A stretch of 64,000 bases of DNA from Roseibium aggregatum (GTDB lineage Bacteria > Pseudomonadota > Alphaproteobacteria > Rhizobiales > Stappiaceae): positions 53,923-117,922 of the forward strand of contig NZ_JABFCZ010000024.1 of NCBI RefSeq assembly GCF_014692675.1, written 5' to 3'. The notes below the pieces were generated by a model. It was given only the letters and a program-made list of their open reading frames with translations, ran no database searches and was not told the origin of the DNA. Shown here piece after piece: positions 35,494-43,529 of the stretch. The stretch's first letter is position 1; each line of letters opens with the position of its first letter. Position numbers and translations under genes: made by a program.

Positions 35494-35889
35494 GGGAAGT
35501 TTCTCCTGAACCCGTAATGCAAGGGATTCCCCTGCTTTTCGGCTGCCGCGCCATACGGCACGAGCAACCGGGTAAAGGATGCATGCATCGACCATGCCAA
35601 TTTCGATTTTTCGATAAAATGATGATTTTTAGCGTTATTTACGCCGAGGCAAGTAATTTTTCCCTGCCCTCAATAACAGCAAGAAGTATAAATTTTAATC
35701 ACGCCCTATTTTAGTGCAAATGTTACCAATTTCAATGGAGTTCGCCTCAGCCGCCATTGACTGGCCTGCCGTGTTGCAACCCCGAACTCCGGAAAACGGA
35801 ACGTGCCGTTTCCTCTCAAAAACCGCCCGGAATGCATGTCCGGGTTCGCGCGGGCCGACCCGTGCACAAGTCACTACCGAGGGACGAAC
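35494..35889. other. 396-nt AT-rich divergent intergenic region
   Basis: This gap separates the divergent binding-protein and 2OG oxygenase genes and is clearly more AT-rich than its surroundings, especially 35600-35750. It should hold two promoters. I see only short repeats (TTCGATTTTTCGATAA near 35602; GCGT-N5-ACGC near 35632) and no convincing gene or RNA. Confidence 0.4.
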
Positions 35890-37023
35890 ATGCGAGATCT
35901 TCTGGATACTGCCGCCACCGAAACGGCAACGCCGATCGATGGTACGGACGATCAAATCGCACTCAGCGCGGAAAACGTGGAATTGCCGGTCATCGACCTG
36001 ACCGGCCTGCATACCGGTTCCCAGGAAGACATGGCCGCGGTGGCCAAAGCCCTGGGTGAAGCGGCCCGCACATCGGGCTTTTTCTACATCAAGAACCATG
36101 GCGTTGACCAAGGCCTGATCGATGCAGCCCTGGCCGCCTCGCGCGAATTTCACGACCAGACCCGCAGTTACAAGATGAAGTACTGGTCCGGCTTCACCAC
36201 GCACCACAGGGGCTATGTACCGTTTGAGGAAAACGGCTCCGATTTTCCGAAGAAGATCAACTTCAACGAAGCCTGGGACATGTCCTTTGAAGCACCTGCC
36301 GACCATCCGGACTACCTAGCCGGCTGGCGCATGACCGGCCCCAATATCTGGCCGGACCTTCCCGGCTGGAAGGAAACCATCTCCAGCTATTACGATGCCA
36401 TCTTCGGGCTCGGCCTGAAGATGCTGAGCGCGCTGGAATTCGAACTCGGCGTCGAATCCGGCACCTTGATCAAGTACATCAACAATCCGACCTCCCAGCT
36501 TCGCCTCCTGAAATATGTCGAAAACGATGTCCCGGCGTCCAAGGACATGGTCGGCATCGGCGCCCACTCCGATTTCGAATGTTTCACAATCCTGCTCCAG
36601 GGCGGCCCGGGTCTGCAGGTGCTCAATGCGGACGACTACTGGATGGAGGCTCCGCCCCTTCCCGGCACCTTCATCGTCAATATCGGCGATATCTTCGAGA
36701 CCTGGTCCGGCGGCCAGTACAAGTCGACCCAGCATCGGGTGGTCAATTCCGGCCGGGAGCGTTACTCCATGCCCCTGTTCTTCGGCCTCGACTATGACGC
36801 CGTGGTCGAACCGCTGCCGAAGTTCCGCACGCCGGAGACGATCGAAAGATACCCGCCGATCAAGGCCGGCGAGCATCTGATGCGCATGACCGTGAACGCC
36901 TTCCGCTACATGGCGGACGCCTACGCCAAGGGCAAGATCAAGCTCGACTTCGACGTACCGGAAGACAATCCGTTCAAGCGCAAGGCAAAGCAGATCGACC
37001 GGACCGGCGTCGCAGCCGAGTAA
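35890..37023 (+). CDS. IPNS-like 2OG-Fe(II) dioxygenase
   Basis: A 377-residue cytosolic oxygenase of the isopenicillin N synthase-like family. N-terminal DIOX_N part: LPVIDLTGL and SGFFYIKNHGVD (about 32-73). Iron ligands His226 and Asp228 (GIGAHSDFECFTIL) and His282 (STQHRVVN); Arg291-Tyr-Ser gives the RxS 2-oxoglutarate site. ATG at 35890 has GGGA upstream. Divergent from the second Pot-type operon, so perhaps part of the same catabolic route; substrate unknown. Confidence 0.9.
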   Translation: MRDLLDTAATETATPIDGTDDQIALSAENVELPVIDLTGLHTGSQEDMAAVAKALGEAARTSGFFYIKNHGVDQGLIDAALAASREFHDQTRSYKMKYWSGFTTHHRGYVPFEENGSDFPKKINFNEAWDMSFEAPADHPDYLAGWRMTGPNIWPDLPGWKETISSYYDAIFGLGLKMLSALEFELGVESGTLIKYINNPTSQLRLLKYVENDVPASKDMVGIGAHSDFECFTILLQGGPGLQVLNADDYWMEAPPLPGTFIVNIGDIFETWSGGQYKSTQHRVVNSGRERYSMPLFFGLDYDAVVEPLPKFRTPETIERYPPIKAGEHLMRMTVNAFRYMADAYAKGKIKLDFDVPEDNPFKRKAKQIDRTGVAAE

Positions 37024-37047
37024 TCGCTATTAGCGATAGATCTTTCT

Positions 37048-37078
37048 AAGAAAATCCGGCCGGAGTTCTCCGGCCGGA
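37048..37078 (-). terminator. Intrinsic terminator between convergent genes
   Basis: TCCGGCCGGAG (37055-37065) and CTCCGGCCGGA (37068-37078) form an 11-bp palindromic stem. On the minus strand it is followed by TTTTCTT, so it terminates the hydratase/dehydrogenase gene (stop at 37096) and may also block the convergent oxygenase transcript. A smaller TCGCTA-T-TAGCGA palindrome follows the oxygenase stop at 37024-37036. Confidence 0.8.
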
Positions 37079-37095
37079 CCTGATGTCCCTTCCCC

Positions 37096-39156
37096 TCAGA
37101 GCTCCGCAAACGTCTTGCCGCTCTCCGCAAGCCGCCGCAGCAGCGGCGACGCCTTCCACGCGACCGGGTCTTCCTCGGCGAAGGCGTCGATATTCGCGAG
37201 CACCTTATCCAGACCGATCTGATCGGCGTGGAACATCAGCCCGCCGCGCCAGCGCGGGAAGCCGTAACCGTGCACCGTTACCAGATCGATGTCGCTGGCC
37301 CGATGGGCAATCCCTTCCTCAAGGATATCGGCGGCCTCGTTGATCATGGCGCAGACGAGCCGGGTGCGGATTTCGTCGGGGGTGTAATCGCGTCGCGTCA
37401 CCTTGGCGAAATGCGCTTCCTCGCGGACGAGATCCTCCACCAGCGGATCGACCACCGTTCCGCCTCCACCGGGATACCGGTACCAGCCCACGCTGGTCTT
37501 CCGGCCGAGCCGTCCCTCGTGGACCATCCGGTCGGCAATCGGGATGTAACGGCGGTTCGGATCGCGGGTTGCCGCCTGCCGTTTTCGGTTGGCATAGGCA
37601 ATGTCGAGACCGGAGAGGTCCTGCGCCTCGTAGGGACCCATCGGATAGCCGAAGTCCACCATCGCCTCGTCGACTTCCCAGGGGTTCGACCCGTCCATCA
37701 TCACCGTATCGGCCGCTTCCCGGTAACGGGCCAGGATCCGGTTGCCGATGAAACCGTCGCAGACGCCGGAGAGAACGGGAATTTTCCGCAGCCGTTTGGC
37801 AACTGCAAAGCCGGTGGCAAGCGCCGTGTCGGCGCTGGCCGAACCTCGCACGATTTCCAGAAGCTTCATGATGTGGGCAGGACTGAAGAAATGCAGACCG
37901 ACTACACGCGCCGGGTTCGAAACGCTCGCCGCGATCTCGTTGATATCCAGATAAGAGGTGTTGGTCGCAAGCACTGCGTCTTCCGGCAGCGCCTTTTCAA
38001 GGTTGGCGAAGACGGTCTTCTTGACGTCCATGTCTTCGAACGCCGCCTCGATCGCCAGTTGCGCGGGCGGAAGGTCGTCGTAGCCGGTCACAATGGCAAT
38101 GCGGGCCTTGCACGCCTCGGCCTGTTCCGCCGTCAAGAGCCCCCGCTTCGCCGCTCCATCGGCCAGCCGGGCCACGTTGGCGGCCGCCCGCTCCGCTCCA
38201 TCCGCGTCGGTTTCGACGATGGTGGCGCTGATGCCCGCACTGTCGAGCGCATAGGCAATGGAGGCGCCCATATTGCCGCCGCCAACCACAATAGCCTGTC
38301 GGACATCGGCAGCCTCGGCAGAAGCAATCGGTTCCGGTACCTTTGCTCCCCGCTCCGCAAAGAAGATATGCCTCAGGGCCTTCGCCTGATCGCCTGATCG
38401 CAGCCGCAGGAAGGCTTCCCGCTCCCGCGTCAGGGCGTCCGTGAAGGGCGTATTGGCAGAAGCGGCGACCAGATCGATGGCTTCAAGAGGCGCCGTCTGC
38501 CCGCGCATCCGCTTCGAAGCCTGTGCCCTGGCGGCTTCCACTGCCGCTTCGTCAGCCTCCGGCGCGGCCCGTTCGGCGAGCGGAACAACACTTGAGAATA
38601 CGTCCGCATCCAGACCAAGCGCAGCCTCAACCGGATCGTCCTCGATCCGGTCGATCAAACCGATTTCAAGAGCCGCTTTGGTCTTCAGCACCTTGCCCTG
38701 CGGGATGATGTCGAGCGCGGCTGCCATGCCGATCAGTCGCGGCAGGCGCTGGGTTCCGCTGGCGCCCGGAACCACGCCAAGCGTCACTTCCGGCAGGCCG
38801 ATGGTGGATTTCGGCGAGGCGATCCGGTAGCGGCAGGCGAGCGCGATTTCTGCACCGCCGCCTAGGGCCGCGCCGTTGATCGCCGCGATCCAGGGAACTG
38901 AACTTGCCTCGATTGCGTTGATCACATCCGGCAGATGCGGCTCGACCGGCGGCAGGTCGAATTCGCGGGTATCCGCGCCTGCGCAAAAGATCTTGCCGGC
39001 TCCGGTCACGATCACCCGATCCACATCGCCGGCGGCCGAGAGACCGGTCACCGCGTCGAACAGCCCCTTGCGGATCTCGGCGGAGATGCCGTTGACGGGA
39101 GGGTTATCAATCAAAACGATAGCGGCGGTTCCCCGCCTTTCGATCGTTACCGGCAT
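37096..39156 (-). CDS. Fused enoyl-CoA hydratase / 3-hydroxyacyl-CoA dehydrogenase
   Basis: A 686-residue bifunctional beta-oxidation enzyme. Crotonase domain at about 1-190, with catalytic-type Glu103 (GGGAEIALA) and Glu123 (LPEVTLGVVPGASGTQRL). NAD-binding 3-hydroxyacyl-CoA dehydrogenase domain from about 285 (AIVVGGGNMGASIAYALDSAG) and C-terminal dimer domain from about 470 with the catalytic-type VGLHFFSPAHIMKLLEIVRG near the junction. Adjacent to boxR, it probably converts dehydroadipyl-CoA from the box pathway to 3-oxoadipyl-CoA, the step before thiolysis (inference from pathway knowledge). Confidence 0.93.
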   Translation of the reverse strand: MPVTIERRGTAAIVLIDNPPVNGISAEIRKGLFDAVTGLSAAGDVDRVIVTGAGKIFCAGADTREFDLPPVEPHLPDVINAIEASSVPWIAAINGAALGGGAEIALACRYRIASPKSTIGLPEVTLGVVPGASGTQRLPRLIGMAAALDIIPQGKVLKTKAALEIGLIDRIEDDPVEAALGLDADVFSSVVPLAERAAPEADEAAVEAARAQASKRMRGQTAPLEAIDLVAASANTPFTDALTREREAFLRLRSGDQAKALRHIFFAERGAKVPEPIASAEAADVRQAIVVGGGNMGASIAYALDSAGISATIVETDADGAERAAANVARLADGAAKRGLLTAEQAEACKARIAIVTGYDDLPPAQLAIEAAFEDMDVKKTVFANLEKALPEDAVLATNTSYLDINEIAASVSNPARVVGLHFFSPAHIMKLLEIVRGSASADTALATGFAVAKRLRKIPVLSGVCDGFIGNRILARYREAADTVMMDGSNPWEVDEAMVDFGYPMGPYEAQDLSGLDIAYANRKRQAATRDPNRRYIPIADRMVHEGRLGRKTSVGWYRYPGGGGTVVDPLVEDLVREEAHFAKVTRRDYTPDEIRTRLVCAMINEAADILEEGIAHRASDIDLVTVHGYGFPRWRGGLMFHADQIGLDKVLANIDAFAEEDPVAWKASPLLRRLAESGKTFAEL

Positions 39157-39170
39157 CTACGCTTACCTTT

Positions 39171-39182
39171 CAGTTGCAACTG
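39171..39182. promoter_or_regulatory. Palindrome CAGTTGCAACTG upstream of the hydratase/dehydrogenase gene
   Basis: A perfect 12-bp palindrome 14 nt before the start codon at 39156, just upstream of the AAAGG ribosome site. It has TTGCAA at its centre, vaguely like the BoxR-type half-sites. Possible operator. Confidence 0.3.
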
Positions 39183-39301
39183 CCTGTGCAAGTCTTTGTT
39201 TGTTCGTTGGAATAAAGAGTGAAATCGAGGCCGTGGGGCAGCCGAAGCCGCCCTGGCTCAAGGGATTGCTGTAAGAGATGCTGCGGGAAGGAAACAAGGC
39301 T

Positions 39302-40219
39302 TCAGAAGATACCGAGGTCCCGGATCGTTGCCGTCAGATCCTGCAGGCTGTCCTCAACGCTCTTGCCGCTGGTGTTGACGATGCTTTCCGCCTTCGCATA
39401 AAGCACCTCACGGCTCGTCAGGATGGACTTCAGCTCTTCCATGGCTTTCGGATTGCCTGCCATGGGACGTTCGTCACCCTGACCGCGCACCCGGTTCATG
39501 TGCTCTTCCGGCGACGCCTTGAGCCAGATCGTGTGGAAATTCCGCAGGAGGAAGCCGTAGGTCTCCGGCTCCGACACGATGCCCCCGCCGACAGCCAGAA
39601 CCACAGAGTCCGAAGTGGCCACGACACGTTCGATGGCCTGACGTTCCAGCCGGCGATATCCTTCCTGGCCGTAAAGCGCCATGAGTTCGCTGACCGGCAT
39701 GCCGCTCTGCTCTTCGATGTCCCGGTTGAGCTCGATAAAGGGAACCGACAGCTCCTCGCCGAGAAGACGTCCTAGCGTCGACTTGCCTGCGCCGCGCAAG
39801 CCGATCAGGCAGATGCGTTGGCGGCGAAGCTGCGCCGGCCGGCCCGGATCGAGGATCTGCATGACCCGCTGCCGCTGTTCGGTCGTCGCCTGACGGTAGA
39901 ACTCGGCAACCCGGGCGGTTTCCGAACTCCACGGATCATCTTCGCCGACCAGCCATTCCACGCGATGGTCGAGCGCATTGGCGACCTTGAACAGCAGCGC
40001 GATCGAGATATTCCCGCCGCCGCTTTCAAGCTGGGCAAGGTAGCGCTGGGAGACCCCGGAGAGCTCCGACAGAACCCGACGGGCAATGCCTTTCCGCTCA
40101 CGCGCCTTGCGCACCCGTTCGCCGACGGCAGCGACAAAGGCATCCACGTCGCCTTCGCGCGACACAAGCCGCTCGTCGGGTACCACCTCGCCGCGAAAGT
40201 TCGTGATCTCGTTCATCAC
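39302..40219 (-). CDS. boxR: BoxR/BzdR-type regulator: XRE HTH fused to shikimate-kinase-like domain
   Basis: A 305-residue regulator. N-terminal XRE helix-turn-helix at about 31-90 (VRKARERKGIARRVLSELSGVSQRYLAQLESGGGNISI), linker, then a shikimate-kinase-like domain from about 134 with a P-loop GLRGAGKSTLG (140-150) and ELNRDIEEQSGM. This exact architecture defines BzdR/BoxR, which repress benzoate genes and are released by benzoyl-CoA bound to the kinase-like domain (known for Azoarcus). Placed between boxA-side genes and the hydratase gene, with candidate operators upstream. Confidence 0.93.
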   Translation of the reverse strand: MMNEITNFRGEVVPDERLVSREGDVDAFVAAVGERVRKARERKGIARRVLSELSGVSQRYLAQLESGGGNISIALLFKVANALDHRVEWLVGEDDPWSSETARVAEFYRQATTEQRQRVMQILDPGRPAQLRRQRICLIGLRGAGKSTLGRLLGEELSVPFIELNRDIEEQSGMPVSELMALYGQEGYRRLERQAIERVVATSDSVVLAVGGGIVSEPETYGFLLRNFHTIWLKASPEEHMNRVRGQGDERPMAGNPKAMEELKSILTSREVLYAKAESIVNTSGKSVEDSLQDLTATIRDLGIF

Positions 40220-40228
40220 CGGGTCCGA

Positions 40229-40248
40229 TTGCGTTCTTATAAACGCAA
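40229..40248. promoter_or_regulatory. Candidate autoregulatory operator TTGCGTT-N6-AACGCAA
   Basis: A perfect inverted repeat with 7-bp arms and a 6-nt spacer, 9 nt upstream of the boxR start at 40219, well placed to overlap the promoter or ribosome site. It differs from the TGCA-N6-TGCA boxes elsewhere in this cluster. Confidence 0.5.
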
Positions 40249-40270
40249 ACTATTCGCCGCTATGACGATG

Positions 40271-40284
40271 TGCAATATATTTCC
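40271..40284. promoter_or_regulatory. BoxR-type box upstream of boxR
   Basis: TGCAATATATTTCC matches TGCAWTATAWTGCA at 12 of 14 positions, 52 nt upstream of the boxR start. It supports autoregulation. Confidence 0.5.
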
Positions 40285-40324
40285 AGATCGGTTCCAAATT
40301 CTCCCCCTTTTATCGAAAACACGC

Positions 40325-40768
40325 TTAATCGACGACCAGCGCCTCCAGTTTGGCTCTCATGTCATCCGGCGCCGGTATCTTGCGGTGTGCTTCCGCCTCG
40401 ACGAACACCTCTACGAATTCGCCTTCGAAACACAAGACACCGTCCTGCAGGCCGCGGACCGAAAACCGTATTGAACTTTCCCCAAGCTTCAGCAGCCGTA
40501 CTTCACAGACAAGCGGATGGCGCGGGGTGACCGGACTGCGGAAATCCATCGACAGGTGCACGAAGGGCGTGCCGACGTTGCGTTCGACATTGCCGCGAAA
40601 CCAGTCGTAGCCAGTGTGCACGAGCCACCATTCGTCGATCGCCTCGAGAGCGAAATACGGCAGGCGCCCGGTATAGGCGATCTTCGCTGGATCGCAGTCC
40701 GCCCACCGCACGGTGATGACGTGCGTGAAGACTTTCGATTGCGAAGCGCGGTTTGAAATATCATCCAT
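40325..40768 (-). CDS. Hotdog-fold acyl-CoA thioesterase (4-hydroxybenzoyl-CoA thioesterase type)
   Basis: A 147-residue thioesterase. VRWADCDPAKIAYTGRLPYFALEAIDEWW (about 20-48) is the 4-HBT signature with a catalytic-type Asp26. It overlaps the boxA stop by 1 nt (TGATG) and is the last gene of the boxCBA unit. Such enzymes are thought to relieve CoA depletion by releasing benzoate or pathway acids from stalled CoA esters. Confidence 0.9.
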   Translation of the reverse strand: MDDISNRASQSKVFTHVITVRWADCDPAKIAYTGRLPYFALEAIDEWWLVHTGYDWFRGNVERNVGTPFVHLSMDFRSPVTPRHPLVCEVRLLKLGESSIRFSVRGLQDGVLCFEGEFVEVFVEAEAHRKIPAPDDMRAKLEALVVD

Positions 40769-41964
40769 CAATAGGTCTCTACGTGATAACGGCCTTCTTC
40801 CCGCATCCCGTTTCGCACATCGGTCCAGTTCAGTCCATTTCGCCGTGCGATATCCGCAAAGGCGCTTTCCACCCCTTCTTCCATGGAACGCAGGCCGCAG
40901 ATGTAGATGTAGGCGTTCGGATCTTTCAGCAAATCGCCTACGGTCGCAGCCTCCTCGCGCAACTTGTCCTGGACGTATTGTTTCGGCTCGCCCTCGATCC
41001 GGCTGAACACCAGATGCTTGCGCAGCATCGTTTCCGGTACCTTCTTCAGAGGCCCGAAATACGGCAGGGATTGCGGGGTCCGCGCACCGAAGAACAGGGT
41101 CATGCCTCCGGACCGCCCGGCCGCATTGCGCTGGCGGCGCATGGTGAAGGCCCGGAACGGCGCGGATCCGGTGCCCGTGCAGATCATCAGGAGTTTTGCA
41201 TCCGGATCGTCCGGCATCAGGAAGGTCGCTCCGAAAGGCCCGGTGACCTGAACCTTGTCGCCGACCTTCAGGTCGCAGACGTAATTGGAGCAGACGCCAT
41301 TCGGCTCCCGCTTCACCGTCAGGGACAGGTTGTTGTAGTTCGGCCGTTCGCCGTCGCGCGGGCTTGAAACCGAGTAGAGACGCGGCAGGTGGGGTTTGCC
41401 GTTGTCGTCGGTGCCCGGCGGAATGATGCCGATGCTCTGGCCTTCGAGAACCGGGAACGGGTGGCCGTCGAAATCCAGGATGATATGACGAACGTCGCTG
41501 TCCGCGCCTTCCGCCGTCAGCTGGTAATTGCCCTGAACCGTCGCTTCGGCCGGTTTGCCGATCGTATAAAGATTGACGGAAGGCTTCGAAGCCGATGCGG
41601 GCGCCTTCGACTTGCCGCCGGCACCGGAGTGGGCCTCGGCGAGCAGGGCCGCCATTTGCTCGTCCAGCGCCTCGATGGACGTGTCGACGCCGCTCCCGGC
41701 AGGACCGAAGTCCTGCTGTTCCGGCAATTCCATCCAGGAAAACTGATCTTCGACGGAGTAAGGCGTTTCGACAACGCGCCATTCGTCGATGGACCCGGTC
41801 GGGCACACCGGAATGCAGTCCATGCAGAAATTGCATTTGTCGAAATCGACCACGACATTGCTGTCGTCGTGCACAATCGCCTCGACCGGACAGGTCATTT
41901 CGCAGGTGTAGCAGCGAATGCAGATTTCCGGATCGATCAGGTGCTGTTTTTGAGGTTGGCTCAT
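40768..41964 (-). CDS. boxA: Benzoyl-CoA epoxidase reductase subunit BoxA
   Basis: A 398-residue NADPH-dependent reductase that feeds electrons to BoxB. N-terminal ferredoxin domain with two 4Fe-4S motifs (CIRCYTCEMTCPVEA, about 17-31, and CNFCMDCIPVCPTGS, about 43-57), a linker with an Ala/Ser-rich stretch, then an FNR-type FAD/NADPH domain from about 125 (RLYSVSSPRDGE, CTGTGSAPFRAFTMRR, IYICGLRSMEEGVE). Domain order and length match BoxA of Azoarcus. Directly after boxB. Confidence 0.95.
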   Translation of the reverse strand: MSQPQKQHLIDPEICIRCYTCEMTCPVEAIVHDDSNVVVDFDKCNFCMDCIPVCPTGSIDEWRVVETPYSVEDQFSWMELPEQQDFGPAGSGVDTSIEALDEQMAALLAEAHSGAGGKSKAPASASKPSVNLYTIGKPAEATVQGNYQLTAEGADSDVRHIILDFDGHPFPVLEGQSIGIIPPGTDDNGKPHLPRLYSVSSPRDGERPNYNNLSLTVKREPNGVCSNYVCDLKVGDKVQVTGPFGATFLMPDDPDAKLLMICTGTGSAPFRAFTMRRQRNAAGRSGGMTLFFGARTPQSLPYFGPLKKVPETMLRKHLVFSRIEGEPKQYVQDKLREEAATVGDLLKDPNAYIYICGLRSMEEGVESAFADIARRNGLNWTDVRNGMREEGRYHVETY

Positions 41965-42004
41965 CGGTCCTCCCGCAGCGCTCTTTCCGGCGCTTTGTTA
42001 TGTA

Positions 42005-42029
42005 GGGAGCGCGGTATGGGCGCGCTCCC
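42005..42029 (-). terminator. Hairpin between boxB and boxA
   Basis: GGGAGCGCG (42005-42013) and CGCGCTCCC (42021-42029), a perfect 9-bp stem with a 7-nt loop in the 77-nt boxB-boxA gap. No long T tract, so attenuation or 3' protection of boxB mRNA rather than full stop is likely. Confidence 0.55.
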
Positions 42030-42041
42030 CTGTTTCCGGCG

Positions 42042-43493
42042 TTACGCCATGTGAAGCTTCACATATTCGAAATCGCCGGGCTTGTTGTTGATGCCGACCT
42101 TGGGCGGTGCGATCCAGCTGGCATATTTACCCGGCTCACGTTCCGGCTTCATCAGGGACTGGATGAAATCGCCGTCGGCATGGGTCGGCAGCCAGTTCTT
42201 CATGCCCTCGTCGTATTCGGCCCCGGTGACATGTTCGCCGTCCGGGTTGAACAGCTTGTCGGCGAAGACACCGATCTTGCGGTTGAAGGATTCATGCGGC
42301 AGCTTCATCTCGAACTGGATGCCGGCCTTTTCGATGATCTTGTTCCAGCGGCCGACGCCGCCCGATGCATCGCGGGTGTAATCGTCGCGCAGGCGCATGT
42401 TGATCGCCGTCAGGGCCGGCACATCGCGGGTGATGATCCTGTCGCCGTCCACATCGAGAACCTTGTAGGTGTCGCCGGTCAGCTTGTGGTCGTCGTCGAG
42501 CCGGCTTTCCATGTACCGGCCCTTGATCCCTGCGTTGAAGGCATTGGCCGCATTGGTGGACACCTCCTGGCCGAACAGGTCCAGGGACAGGGTGTAATGC
42601 AGGTTCAGCTTCTTCTGGATCGTCGGAAGATCGATGACGCCGAGTGCGCGGATCCGGTCGGTGTCATAGGGGTCCTCGATGCCGTTCTCGTTCATCACCT
42701 GGCAGGTGCGCTCGATGGTACGCCCGACGCCGGTTTCCCCGACGAACATGTGATGGGCTTCTTCCGTCAGCATGAACCGGCAGGTGCGTGACAGCGGGTC
42801 GAAACCGGACTGGGCCAGGCTTTCCAGCTGCATCTTGCCGTCCCGGTCGGTAAAGTAAGTGAACATGAAGAAGGACAGCCAGTCCGGGGTTTCCTCGTTG
42901 AAGGCCCCCAGCATGCGCGGGGCTTCTTCCGACCCCGACTGGCGCCGCAGCAGATCGTCCGCTTCCTCACGGCCATCGGCGCCGAAATACTTGTGCAAGA
43001 GATAGACCATGGCCCAAAGGTGGCGGCCCTCTTCCACGTTCACCTGGAACAGATTGCGCATGTCGTAGAGCGACGGCGCGGTCAGGCCGAGGAAGCGCTG
43101 CTGTTCGACCGAAGCCGGCTCGGTGTCGCCCTGGATCACGATCAGGCGGCGCATCAGGGCACGGTATTCGCCCGGAACTTCCTGCCAGGCCGGCTCGCCC
43201 GCATGCTCGCCGCACGGGATCCTGCGGCCCTCGACCTGCGGCGCAAGCAGAACGCCCCAACGGTATTCCGGCATTTTCACATAATCGAACTTCGCCCAGC
43301 CCTTGGGATCCACGCTGACGGCCGTGCGCAGATAAACCAGGCTCTGCTGAAAATTCTCCGGAATGAGATCGTTCCACCAGTTGATATAGCCGGGATGCCA
43401 CTTTTCCAGGGCCTTCAGCACCCTCTTGTCCGAGGAAAGCCCGACGTTGTTGGGTATCTGCGTATCGTAGCTGACATTGATCAGATCAAGCAT
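42042..43493 (-). CDS. boxB: Benzoyl-CoA 2,3-epoxidase BoxB
   Basis: A 483-residue di-iron oxygenase that forms 2,3-epoxybenzoyl-CoA. The ferritin-like centre shows acid/His pairs VEEGRHLW (153-160) and TEEAHHMF (243-250), with further acidic residues around 105-125 and 205-216. N terminus MLDLINVSYDTQIPNNVGLSSDKRVLKALEKWHPGYINWW is characteristic of BoxB. Between boxC (36-nt gap) and boxA. Confidence 0.96.
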   Translation of the reverse strand: MLDLINVSYDTQIPNNVGLSSDKRVLKALEKWHPGYINWWNDLIPENFQQSLVYLRTAVSVDPKGWAKFDYVKMPEYRWGVLLAPQVEGRRIPCGEHAGEPAWQEVPGEYRALMRRLIVIQGDTEPASVEQQRFLGLTAPSLYDMRNLFQVNVEEGRHLWAMVYLLHKYFGADGREEADDLLRRQSGSEEAPRMLGAFNEETPDWLSFFMFTYFTDRDGKMQLESLAQSGFDPLSRTCRFMLTEEAHHMFVGETGVGRTIERTCQVMNENGIEDPYDTDRIRALGVIDLPTIQKKLNLHYTLSLDLFGQEVSTNAANAFNAGIKGRYMESRLDDDHKLTGDTYKVLDVDGDRIITRDVPALTAINMRLRDDYTRDASGGVGRWNKIIEKAGIQFEMKLPHESFNRKIGVFADKLFNPDGEHVTGAEYDEGMKNWLPTHADGDFIQSLMKPEREPGKYASWIAPPKVGINNKPGDFEYVKLHMA

Positions 43494-43529
43494 TTCGGTG
43501 TCTCCCTTAAAATTCCTGTCGCCGGCCGC

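Noticed and set aside
33526..35517. A 663-codon plus-strand frame
   Set aside because: It is antisense to the PotA-like and binding-protein genes, which have clear motifs.
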